This document shows positions 7,908-14,870 of a stretch of DNA of 23,211 bases, piece by piece (positions within the stretch are counted from its first letter, which is position 1; each line of letters opens with the position of its first letter). The stretch comes from Holosporales bacterium (GTDB taxonomy: Bacteria > Pseudomonadota > Alphaproteobacteria > Paracaedibacterales > UBA11393), in contig DPKF01000051.1 in assembly GCA_003542655.1 (NCBI GenBank), forward strand, positions 1 through 23,211, written 5' to 3'. A program made the translations under genes and the position numbers. The notes beneath the pieces were generated by a model. That model had not been told where the DNA came from and ran no database searches. It worked only from the letters and a program-made list of their open reading frames with translations.

Positions 7908-8456
7908 ATGACGGATGATCAAAAGAAACGACAAACTTTAGGATTAAGATCGGTACCTGATTATATTAAAAAGCTGCAAGAACTTAAAACAGCAGCTAGT
8001 GTGGTAGAAAAAACCCAAGAGGTTGCTCCACAGGGACAAGACATCCGTCAGCCCTATTATAAGCGAGAATCTGTCCAAAAAGCCTTAGTATGGTTATATG
8101 AAACTTTCCCAAAATGTTTTGCCCCAAGGGAGCAAAAACCCTTAAAAATTAGTATTACGGATGATATTTTTGATTATTTGCTGAACGCAGAAAACAAAGA
8201 AACATTACCTTCAAAATCCGCTATTCGTAAGGCCTTAACAACGTATACACACAATCGTTTTTACCTTAAAGAGTGTGTGCTTGATGCATATCGTATTGAT
8301 TTAAATGGTGATAAAACCACAACCATTACGCAACAAGAAGCAGAATATGCCAAAGAAATTTTTGATCGCTACAGTGCTGCTTTTAAAGAAAAGAAAAAAC
8401 TAAAGCACCGCGAAAAACGTCAAGAAAAATTTAACCGACAACCGTTAAAAAGATAA
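7908..8456 (+). CDS. ProQ/FinO-domain RNA-binding protein
   Basis: 182 residues with a ProQ/FinO RNA chaperone domain at about 34-135: YYKRESVQKALVWLYETFP, CFAPREQKPLKISITDDI, LPSKSAIRKALTTYTHNRFY, and a following YRIDLNG turn. Family members bind structured 3' ends of small RNAs and mRNAs and help RNA matching and stability. The N-terminal 33 residues and the C-terminal about 25 residues lie outside the domain; the tail is strongly basic (KEKKKLKHREKRQEK), consistent with extra RNA contact. It lacks the C-terminal Tudor-like domain of E. coli ProQ, so it is the short form. It ends 12 bases before trmB and is probably co-transcribed with it. The ATG start has no strong Shine-Dalgarno. Whether it acts globally like ProQ or on few targets cannot be read from sequence. 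Confidence 0.85.
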   Translation: MTDDQKKRQTLGLRSVPDYIKKLQELKTAASVVEKTQEVAPQGQDIRQPYYKRESVQKALVWLYETFPKCFAPREQKPLKISITDDIFDYLLNAENKETLPSKSAIRKALTTYTHNRFYLKECVLDAYRIDLNGDKTTTITQQEAEYAKEIFDRYSAAFKEKKKLKHREKRQEKFNRQPLKR

Positions 8457-8468
8457 ATATACTTTTTT

Positions 8469-9191
8469 ATGAACTTACGTAATGAAGAACATCAACCCAA
8501 AGTTTTTGGTCGCAGAAAAGCACGTCCATTAAGGAGCGAGACGCAAAAACTGTATGATGAATTATTGCCTGTTATCCGATTTGATCCAGAAACCTTTAAC
8601 TGGAATACAGGTCAAAAACGAGTTCTTGAAATAGGTTTTGGTGGTGGTGAACACATTGCATTTCAGGCTTTGAAACATCCTGATATACAATTTATTGGCG
8701 CAGAACCCTTCATTAATGGCGTTGCATCACTCTTAAAACTCATTAAACAACATGAGATTAAAAATATAACAATATGGGATGATGATATTCATCTTCTCTT
8801 TGATAAAATTCCTAAAAAAGAAGTTTTCGACTTAGCTTACCTATTGTTTGCAGATCCATGGCCAAAGAAGCGTCATCATAATAGACGGTTCGTGCAATGT
8901 AAAAATATCCAGCGTGTCCATGAATTATTAAAACCCAATGGAAAGTGGTTTATTGCAACAGACCATGTGACCTATCGTGAATGGATACTAGAGCATTTTG
9001 ATGCATCTAAATCATTGTTTACCCAACAACGACCAGATATTTATGAACGCCCACCCCTAGAAGAGTGGCCAAAAACGCGGTATGAAGATAAAGGTGTGCG
9101 AGAAGGACGCCATAGCGCTTATATGATTTATCAAAAAGAACCTATAGTTCCCGAAAAAGATAATATGCAATTAGCCCCGCTCGCCATTTAA
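8469..9191 (+). CDS. trmB: tRNA (guanine-N7)-methyltransferase TrmB
   Basis: 240-residue SAM-dependent methyltransferase that makes m7G46 in the variable loop of tRNAs. The SAM-binding motif is VLEIGFGGGEHIAFQA (52-67), followed by FIGAEPFINGVASLLK. The family-specific motif FADPWPKKRHHNRRF (127-141) contains the catalytic Asp/Pro-Trp segment and the basic tRNA-binding run, and LKPNGKWFIATDH follows. The C-terminal half retains RPPLEEWPKTRYEDKG, where the Thr-x-[YF]-E motif of TrmB occurs. Length is normal. It lies 12 bases after the ProQ/FinO gene and converges with the kinase gene on the other strand, with only 14 bases between stops and no obvious terminator hairpin. Confidence 0.94.
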   Translation: MNLRNEEHQPKVFGRRKARPLRSETQKLYDELLPVIRFDPETFNWNTGQKRVLEIGFGGGEHIAFQALKHPDIQFIGAEPFINGVASLLKLIKQHEIKNITIWDDDIHLLFDKIPKKEVFDLAYLLFADPWPKKRHHNRRFVQCKNIQRVHELLKPNGKWFIATDHVTYREWILEHFDASKSLFTQQRPDIYERPPLEEWPKTRYEDKGVREGRHSAYMIYQKEPIVPEKDNMQLAPLAI

Positions 9192-9205
9192 TAAAATAAT
9201 TTTAC

Positions 9206-10090
9206 TCATAATACTGAGGCTCTCTCATTTATCACACTGTTGATAATGCTTTTTTGAAACGCTGCTGCAGCGCTATCCTTCTCCTTAATATAACAGAGCT
9301 CAAAGGTTGCCTTCCATAAAGCCCAGCCTCTAGCCCGGGTCCACGTATCAGCATCTAACCCCATAGCCTGTTTAAAAATTTCCTGTGATTTACCTTTAAG
9401 AAACGTCCAAGCAATGACCAGATCACATGCAGGATCACCAATACCCATGCCACCAAAATCAATAACACCCGATAACTTATTATCGTTGATCAGTATATTA
9501 CCACTAGAAAAATCACCATGAATCCAAACCGGAGCTTGTTTCCAACTGGTTGCACATGCGTTTTCCCACAAATGGAGACATGCTTTGTGATCTATAATAT
9601 TTTCTAAATTAGCAATCTGTTTTCTGGCACCTTTATCGTAAACACTAACATGATCACCGCGCCACCAGTTATGCTGTCCAGGCTCTGGGCCGTCTACGCC
9701 ATCTATATTTTGCAGTTCTTTTAGAAAAATTGCCAACTGAACGGCTATACAATCTAATGCATCTTCATCAATGTGAACCAAGTTTGCACTTTGTCCGTCA
9801 AGCCATTTATAGATAGAAAACGGATAAGGAAAATCTTTAGACGGCGCGCCCATTTTAATGGGTGTTGGTATATTGATGCTTAGGTGCGCCGCAAGTTTTG
9901 GTAGCAACGCATGTTCTTTGGGCACTTTCAACGCATATGCTTCGGCTGTTGGCATGCGTATTAATAAAGCGTCTCCTAAACGATACGTATGGTTATCATG
10001 CCCTTGTTGTTCAACGGATGTAATCGGTAAATCAGCATACTCTGGAAATTGATGATCGATTAGTTTTTTTGCCAGTTCAATTGAAATCAT
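9206..10090 (-). CDS. APH-family (aminoglycoside phosphotransferase-fold) kinase
   Basis: 294-residue kinase-like protein of the aminoglycoside/choline kinase superfamily. The catalytic loop HGDFSSGNIL (191-200) carries Asp193 and Asn198, and the metal-binding IDFGGMGIGDPACDL (210-224) carries Asp211. The N-lobe has DNHTYRLGDALLIRMP with the ATP-contacting region, and SIYKWLDGQ forms the hinge. NWWRGDHVSVYD (141-152) is shared with chromosomal members often annotated as aminoglycoside phosphotransferases. All key residues are present, so it is probably active. The true substrate cannot be assigned; such chromosomal members often act on metabolites rather than antibiotics. AAAAGG lies 5 bases before the ATG. 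It follows rluC by 54 bases on the same strand and is likely the last gene of the tsaB-pfkA-rluC series. It ends with TGA, showing that TGA is a stop codon here. Confidence 0.82.
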   Translation of the reverse strand: MISIELAKKLIDHQFPEYADLPITSVEQQGHDNHTYRLGDALLIRMPTAEAYALKVPKEHALLPKLAAHLSINIPTPIKMGAPSKDFPYPFSIYKWLDGQSANLVHIDEDALDCIAVQLAIFLKELQNIDGVDGPEPGQHNWWRGDHVSVYDKGARKQIANLENIIDHKACLHLWENACATSWKQAPVWIHGDFSSGNILINDNKLSGVIDFGGMGIGDPACDLVIAWTFLKGKSQEIFKQAMGLDADTWTRARGWALWKATFELCYIKEKDSAAAAFQKSIINSVINERASVL

Positions 10091-10144
10091 ACAAACCTTT
10101 TCTCTCTATCAATGCAAGAATCAATCACCGCACAATAGTTTTAT

Positions 10145-11059
10145 TCACAAATGGTCATCAACCAATTCAAACATATCTTTTTCAGTGATATCGGCCTTAA
10201 ACATAATTTCTTTTTGCCTATTACCATAGGGGAAGGTCACGGAATAAGCATGCAAATGGAGGCGCGTCTTCTGTGTATTTTTTGGTGCACCATACTTATA
10301 ATCACCAACGATTGGATAACCTAAATGCTGCATATGAACACGCAATTGATGCGTTCTACCCGTTAAAGGCTGCAATTGAACAAGTGTCATGCGTTGAATT
10401 TTTGCAAGCTCTTTATAGTGCGTAACCGCTTCTTTTCCATCATCTGATACAATCATTTTTTCAATATCGTCACACATATCTTTTTTTATGGGAGCATCGA
10501 TAGTGCCTATTTGATTTTTAAGACGCCCATGCACCAAAGCTAAATAGGTTTTTTGAATTTTTCGCGTTTTAAACAAATTCATAAAATACCCAGCGGATTC
10601 AGGGTTTTTTGCCAAGATCAATACACCGCTGGTATCACGGTCTAAACGATGCACTAAACGATATGTGACACCTTCTTTAAAATACTTAAATAAACCATCA
10701 ACGTGATGCTTTATGCCACTTCCACCTTGCACGGCAAGGCCAGATGGTTTATTAAATACACAAAAATCTTCATCTTCAAAAATAATGCGATCCTCAATAA
10801 ATTGACGATCTGTTTTTGACAGCACACGCACATCGTTTTGCGAGGTATCTTCTAAAAACTGTGTATAATCTTTAAAAAAAGACACCTGATCTTCTTTTTT
10901 AAGTCGATCAGCACTTTTTGCCTTCAAGTCATTTACTTTGATATGCTTAGAACGCAGTGCTTTTTCTAAAATACTTTGCGGGAAGTTTGGAAAATGTCGT
11001 CGGATAAAACGATCAACACGAACGTTATCTTGATCACATATTAATACCTTAATCGTCAT
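10145..11059 (-). CDS. rluC: 23S rRNA pseudouridine synthase, RluC type
   Basis: 304-residue pseudouridine synthase of the RluA/RluC family, isomerising specific uridines in 23S rRNA. An N-terminal S4 RNA-binding domain (about 14-60: RVDRFIRRHFPNFPQSILEK, KHIKVNDLKA) precedes the catalytic domain. The catalytic motif VHRLDRDTSGVLILAK (136-151) has the essential Asp140. Other family elements are VFNKPSGLAVQGG, LTGRTHQLRVHMQHLGYPIVGD and the C-terminal LHLHAYSVTFPY. Length and domain order favour RluC over RluD, though the exact target uridines cannot be told from sequence. Its start lies 3 bases after the pfkA stop, with the GGGGA ribosome-binding site inside the end of pfkA, so the two are almost certainly one transcript. 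Confidence 0.92.
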   Translation of the reverse strand: MTIKVLICDQDNVRVDRFIRRHFPNFPQSILEKALRSKHIKVNDLKAKSADRLKKEDQVSFFKDYTQFLEDTSQNDVRVLSKTDRQFIEDRIIFEDEDFCVFNKPSGLAVQGGSGIKHHVDGLFKYFKEGVTYRLVHRLDRDTSGVLILAKNPESAGYFMNLFKTRKIQKTYLALVHGRLKNQIGTIDAPIKKDMCDDIEKMIVSDDGKEAVTHYKELAKIQRMTLVQLQPLTGRTHQLRVHMQHLGYPIVGDYKYGAPKNTQKTRLHLHAYSVTFPYGNRQKEIMFKADITEKDMFELVDDHL

Positions 11060-11062
11060 TTA

Positions 11063-12133
11063 TTATACTTTCCCCACATATGTGCCAAGGCCCTGTGCCG
11101 TTTTCACCAAGATATCTTTTTTTTGCACCGCCTGATAACGGTCAATTGCATCTTGAATTGGCACCTCAATAATTTTTCTATTAGACCACGCAACCATATG
11201 GTCGTATTTTTGTTTGTAAACAAGATCAACAGCCCCCATGCCCAGGGCTGACGCTATAATTCGATCCCACGCTGCAGGTTGCCCGCCACGCTGAACATGG
11301 CCTAAAACCGTCACACGTGTTTCGGCATTAATACAGTTTTCAATTCGTTCATTCAAATAGTGGCCAATGCCGCCATAGCGCGTGCGATCACCTTCTTTAT
11401 GAACCGTTGCAGGTTCGCCAGATTCTTTTTTAACTGATTCAGCCACAATAATAAGCGCAAAATTTCGGCCATTTTTTTGAATTTTTTTAATATGGTCACA
11501 AATCCCCGCAACTGTATAGGGAATTTCAGGCATTAAAATAACATCGGCGCCACCTGCAAGCCCAGCATTTAAAGCAATATGACCGGCATCACGGCCCATC
11601 ACCTCTAATATCATTACCCGCTGATGACTGGCTGCCGTTGCTTGTAAACGGTCTAAAGCTTCTGTTGCAACCTCAACAGCTGTTGTAAAACCAATAGCCA
11701 TTTCTGTATGGCCTAAATCATTATCAATTGTTTTAGGAATTGTCACTAAATTAAGATTGCCAATTTGTGCCAAATTACGCAGTATCTTCATACTGCCATC
11801 CCCACCAATACCAATTAAGGCGTCCAGGCCAAGTTCATGATAGCCCTTAATAAAATCTTTGGCATAATCAGAGGGTGCATCATCGCCATTAAAAACAGGC
11901 GCTGTCCTGTTAGTACTGCCTAAAATTGTGCCACCACTACGCATCATGGCAGTTGAACACATATTTTCATCTAATTCAAGGGCATATACGGGCGATGCCA
12001 ATGTACCATTTCGAATACCAAAAACATCCCAACCATAACTGCCTTTTGCATGCAAAACAATCGACCTTATACAGGCATTAAGGCCTGCACAATCACCACC
12101 ACTTGTTAAAACACCAATACGTTTTTTCGTCAT
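11063..12133 (-). CDS. pfkA: 6-phosphofructokinase, Gly104/Lys124 (group III) type
   Basis: 356-residue phosphofructokinase of the PfkA superfamily, phosphorylating fructose 6-phosphate in glycolysis. Visible elements are RIGVLTSGGDCAGLNACIR at the N-terminus, GIGGDGSMKIL (108-118), IPKTIDNDL (132-140) with catalytic Asp137, ASHQRVMILEVMGRDAGHIA, and TVLGHVQRGGQPAAWDR. The position equivalent to E. coli Gly104 is Gly (GGDGS), which indicates ATP as phosphoryl donor; PPi enzymes have Asp there. The position equivalent to E. coli Gly124 is Lys (PKTIDND). This Gly/Lys pair is the signature of the mixed group III enzymes, some of which are ATP-dependent and lack the allosteric control of E. coli PfkA. 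It is downstream of tsaB by 77 bases and followed 3 bases later by rluC. Confidence 0.92.
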   Translation of the reverse strand: MTKKRIGVLTSGGDCAGLNACIRSIVLHAKGSYGWDVFGIRNGTLASPVYALELDENMCSTAMMRSGGTILGSTNRTAPVFNGDDAPSDYAKDFIKGYHELGLDALIGIGGDGSMKILRNLAQIGNLNLVTIPKTIDNDLGHTEMAIGFTTAVEVATEALDRLQATAASHQRVMILEVMGRDAGHIALNAGLAGGADVILMPEIPYTVAGICDHIKKIQKNGRNFALIIVAESVKKESGEPATVHKEGDRTRYGGIGHYLNERIENCINAETRVTVLGHVQRGGQPAAWDRIIASALGMGAVDLVYKQKYDHMVAWSNRKIIEVPIQDAIDRYQAVQKKDILVKTAQGLGTYVGKV

Positions 12134-12210
12134 TATTTCTATTTTTTTTAGAATATGCTTTTAATACTATCATAATACATAAAGTGATTGTTATTTTTAT
12201 AAAAGCCACG

Positions 12211-12771
12211 TTACTTAAATTTTTTATAAGAGGGCAAAAAACAGTAATTTGGGGAAATATCTAAAGCCTTGATCCAGTCAGATTGATTTTGCACGGCCAT
12301 TTCATAAAGAACTTTTCCTAAATTCACCGTATCATTCTCGTTCGGCCGTATAAGTGCGGCATCAATATCTTTTGACGGCAACTGAATGGGGGGCATTAAT
12401 AAACCATCTTTTACCGTAACTGCTGGCAGTAAGGCGGCTTTATTTTGAATAGCAATGGCACCATTTTGAATATGGTAAGCTGTTTTCAGCAAGTCAAAAT
12501 GTGAACAAACATAAACAGGTATGCCCCACCCTGTGCATAAACCTTGAACAAACGCCAAAGTTACCCGCAAACTGGTAAAAGCGCCAGGCCCATTTTGCAA
12601 GGCAATACAGTTTAATTGATGATCAGCAACTATTTTTTTAAGTAAAACAGGCAGCTGGGTGCTTAAAGAACGTTCTTCAAAAGTAAATTTTTCTGCGCAA
12701 AAAATATTCTCGCCGTCACACATGTAAACATGTACGGAATTTAAATGTGTGTAAAGCCCAAGGATTTTCAT
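12211..12771 (-). CDS. tsaB: tRNA threonylcarbamoyladenosine biosynthesis protein TsaB (short form)
   Basis: 186-residue protein of the TsaB (YeaZ) family, the non-catalytic partner of TsaD in transferring threonylcarbamoyl to A37 of ANN-decoding tRNAs. The best motif is ALQNGPGAFTSLRVTLAFVQ, matching the family GPGSFTGLR signature, followed by GLCTGWGIPVYVCSHFDLL. The ASKHA-fold start is present but diverged (ILGLYTHLNSVHVYMCDG, lacking the usual DTS). It is about 40 residues shorter than E. coli TsaB; the segment after the GPG motif that usually contains DAR-type residues is reduced. The ATG has no clear Shine-Dalgarno. It sits 17 bases after the encoded CCA of tRNA-Arg(UCU) on the same strand and precedes pfkA, so it is probably transcribed from the tRNA promoter. 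Confidence 0.85.
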   Translation of the reverse strand: MKILGLYTHLNSVHVYMCDGENIFCAEKFTFEERSLSTQLPVLLKKIVADHQLNCIALQNGPGAFTSLRVTLAFVQGLCTGWGIPVYVCSHFDLLKTAYHIQNGAIAIQNKAALLPAVTVKDGLLMPPIQLPSKDIDAALIRPNENDTVNLGKVLYEMAVQNQSDWIKALDISPNYCFLPSYKKFK

Positions 12772-12787
12772 AAACTGTCAATAAAAA

Positions 12788-12864
12788 TGGTGCGCCCTAG
12801 AGGATTCGAACCTCTGACCTACGGCTTAGAAGGCCGCCGCTCTATCCAGCTGAGCTAAGGGCGC
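12788..12864 (-). tRNA. tRNA-Arg (anticodon UCU)
   Basis: Complete cloverleaf on the minus strand: acceptor GCGCCCT pairs with AGGGCGC, discriminator A, and CCA encoded in the DNA (12788-12790). The D stem is GCTC/GAGC, the anticodon arm CGGCCTTCTAAGCCG has loop CTTCTAA (anticodon TCT, U36 and A37), and the T arm AGAGG TTCGAAT CCTCT is perfect. It decodes AGA, and AGG by wobble. U36-A37 is the substrate context for t6A modification. CCA is followed by TTTTTAT without a hairpin, and tsaB follows. Confidence 0.97.
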
Positions 12865-12901
12865 GCAAAATAAATGTTTTATACCTAGAACATATAAGCA
12901 T

Positions 12902-12930
12902 ATTTTATCGTATCACGTAAAGATTTGCAA
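12902..12930 (-). promoter_or_regulatory. Promoter for tRNA-Arg and probably tsaB-pfkA-rluC
   Basis: On the minus strand, -35 TTGCAA (12925-12930) and -10 TAAAAT (12902-12907, five of six) are separated by exactly 17 bases in the gltA-tRNA spacer. Predicted start about 30 bases before the mature tRNA end. Confidence 0.55.
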
Positions 12931-12951
12931 AATGTTAATGCGGTAAAAAAG

Positions 12952-14238
12952 CTATCTTTTATCGGCTTCCTTAAAGGAGCGCTGTTTTTCGCCCCTATAT
13001 AATTGACGAGGCCGGCCAATTTTTTGACTTGGATCTTCAATCATTTCACGCCACTGGGCAACCCACCCAACGGTACGACCAACTGCAAATAATACGGTAA
13101 ACATTGAAGATGGAATACCCATTGCCTTATAAATAATGCCAGAATAAAAATCAACGTTTGGATATAACTTACGCTCAATAAAGTATTCATCCTGAAGGGC
13201 TATGCGTTCAAGCTCCATCGCCAAATCTAATAAGGGGTCACTTTGACGGCCAACTTCTTTCAATACTTCATGGGCTGTTTCACGAATAATAGTTGCACGT
13301 GGGTCATAATTTTTATAAACACGGTGCCCAAACCCCATCAACCGAAATGGATCATTTTTATCTTTAGCGCGCCTAATAAATTCTGGAATATTTTTTTTAT
13401 CACCAATTTCTTCCAGCATATTTAAAACTGCTTCGTTCGCTCCACCATGGGCTGGACCCCAAAGGGCTGCAATGCCAGATGCTATGCACGCAAATGGGTT
13501 TGCCATACTAGAACCGGCAAGCCGTACCGTTGACGTTGATGCGTTTTGTTCATGGTCAGCATGAAGTGTAAAAATACGGTCCATGGCTTTAACAAAAACA
13601 GGATTCAGAACATATTCTTCTGTTGGCATTGCAAACATCATCCGCAAAAAATTTGCCGCATAACTTAAGGCATTTTTAGGAAAAACAAAAGGCAACCCCA
13701 TACTGTATCTGTAAGCCATGGCGGCAAGTGTTGGCAATTTTGCAATTAATCTATAAGTTGCAAGGTCGCGTTGCTTAGGGTCTTTAATATCTAAGCTATC
13801 ATGATAAAAAGAAGACAAAGCGCCAACAACACCAATTAATATGGCCATAGGGTGTGCGTCACGACGAAATCCTTTAAAAAAATTATGCAACTGATCATGA
13901 ACCATTGTATGGTTATTAATTTCTTTTATAAAATCAGACCGCTCTACGCCTGTTGGTAACTCACCCTTTAGCAACAAATAACAGACTTCCATGAAGTCAC
14001 AATTTTTTGCAAGATCAGCAATATCATAACCACGATATAATAAACGCCCCATATCCCCGTCAATAAAAGTAATAGCTGAGTGACAAGAAGCGGTGGATGT
14101 AAACCCAGGATCATAGGTAAAAACATTTAAGTCTTTATAAAGTGCACGAATATCAAGAACGGGTGTTCCCTCTGTTGGATTTAAAACAGGCAAATCAATC
14201 GTTTTACCTTTATAGGTTAACGTTGCACGATCGGGCAT
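12952..14238 (-). CDS. gltA: Citrate synthase (type II)
   Basis: 428-residue citrate synthase joining acetyl-CoA and oxaloacetate at the entry of the TCA cycle. The catalytic triad is evident: His264 in GPAHGGANEAVL, His305 in MGFGHRVYKNYDPRA, and Asp363 in YPNVDFYSGIIY. Also typical are FIDGDMGRLLYRGYDI, LHADHEQNASTSTVRLAGS and VGWVAQWREM. Length and the N-terminal beta extension (residues 1-40) match the hexameric Gram-negative type II enzyme, which is usually NADH-inhibited; inhibition is not provable from sequence. The ATG at 14238 has a modest GAGAG ribosome-binding site. The leader contains a 14-bp perfect inverted repeat (14263-14303) and an ATG-TGA start-stop pair preceded by AGGA just after it. 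The TAG stop is 87 bases from tRNA-Arg. Confidence 0.96.
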   Translation of the reverse strand: MPDRATLTYKGKTIDLPVLNPTEGTPVLDIRALYKDLNVFTYDPGFTSTASCHSAITFIDGDMGRLLYRGYDIADLAKNCDFMEVCYLLLKGELPTGVERSDFIKEINNHTMVHDQLHNFFKGFRRDAHPMAILIGVVGALSSFYHDSLDIKDPKQRDLATYRLIAKLPTLAAMAYRYSMGLPFVFPKNALSYAANFLRMMFAMPTEEYVLNPVFVKAMDRIFTLHADHEQNASTSTVRLAGSSMANPFACIASGIAALWGPAHGGANEAVLNMLEEIGDKKNIPEFIRRAKDKNDPFRLMGFGHRVYKNYDPRATIIRETAHEVLKEVGRQSDPLLDLAMELERIALQDEYFIERKLYPNVDFYSGIIYKAMGIPSSMFTVLFAVGRTVGWVAQWREMIEDPSQKIGRPRQLYRGEKQRSFKEADKR

Positions 14239-14262
14239 TGTATAACTCTCACATAATTTTCC

Positions 14263-14303
14263 TATATTTAGCCTAACATGAAATATTCATTAGGCTAAAT
14301 ATA
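14263..14303. repeat. 14-bp perfect inverted repeat between the small exported protein gene and gltA
   Basis: TATATTTAGCCTAA (14263-14276) and TTAGGCTAAATATA (14290-14303) are exact reverse complements around a 13-base loop, itself largely self-complementary (ATGAA/TTCAT). On the minus strand it begins 12 bases after the stop of the upstream gene and ends 25 bases before gltA. It may be a bidirectional-type terminator hairpin, but no T-run follows, so a role in the gltA leader (operator or RNA structure) is also possible. Confidence 0.6.
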
Positions 14304-14314
14304 AATATGATTCT

Positions 14315-14698
14315 CTAAAATCCAGAAAATCTAAACTTACCTGAGGAGGATGAAGATGAGGTGTGCGTAGAAGTGCTTGAACTGGTGACAGAAATACTAG
14401 AAAACATTCGTGCTCTTAAAAACACCTGATTTACTTCTGCTCCTCCAATTTGAGCAATATATCCAAAAACCATCGTCTGATTTGGATTTGTAAAAGTATA
14501 TTGCAATATAATATTGTCTACCGTTCTAGTCACTGTAAAAGGCACACCATCTACTGTCACATTGTCTGTCATAGTATCAGGTGCAGCTACTAAAGATAAA
14601 ACCACAGGCGTAAAAGAAGCTTCAGGCACTTCACTCGCTGCAGAAAAAGCTGTTAGAGTGGTTGCAACCGTCAATAATAAAAATTTTTTCATATTCAT
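14315..14698 (-). CDS. Small exported protein with Ser/Thr-rich tail, unknown function
   Basis: 127 residues. A clear Sec signal, MNMKKFLLLTVATTLTAFSAA (1-21), has likely cleavage at SAA-SE. The mature part is about 105 residues: a beta-rich region with alternating hydrophobics (VTVDGVPFTVTRTVDNIILQYTF), then a low-complexity tail (about 103-121) made almost only of Ser and Thr, and a final GKFRFSGF. No family is recognised. The promoter upstream is one of the best in the window and the ATG has AAAGGG about 9 bases away, so it is very likely expressed. The Ser/Thr stretch might be a flexible or glycosylatable surface segment, and a C-terminal Phe is common in outer-membrane proteins, but the protein is too short for a barrel. 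It is a single-gene unit ahead of gltA. Confidence 0.68.
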   Translation of the reverse strand: MNMKKFLLLTVATTLTAFSAASEVPEASFTPVVLSLVAAPDTMTDNVTVDGVPFTVTRTVDNIILQYTFTNPNQTMVFGYIAQIGGAEVNQVFLRARMFSSISVTSSSTSTHTSSSSSSGKFRFSGF

Positions 14699-14738
14699 TT
14701 TGTTTTCCCTTTATTGAATAATTTGAACTAACAAATCA

Positions 14739-14767
14739 ACAATAAACAATCAAAAAATTTATGTCAA
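14739..14767 (-). promoter_or_regulatory. Promoter for the small Ser/Thr-tailed exported protein
   Basis: On the minus strand, a perfect -35 TTGACA (14762-14767) and -10 TATTGT (14739-14744, four of six) are 17 bases apart. The predicted start is about 35 bases before the ATG at 14698. Confidence 0.6.
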
Positions 14768-14870
14768 TCGAATAATGAAATAAATTAACTATTAAAACAA
14801 ATTTTCTTTTTTAAAACTCATTTTTCTGGGCGCGACTAACAAATACCCTAAATTGTATTATGTAAATCAA

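Noticed and set aside
11063..12133. PPi-dependent phosphofructokinase
   Set aside because: The donor-specifying position is Gly (GGDGS), not the Asp expected in PPi enzymes; only the second position (Lys) is PPi-like.
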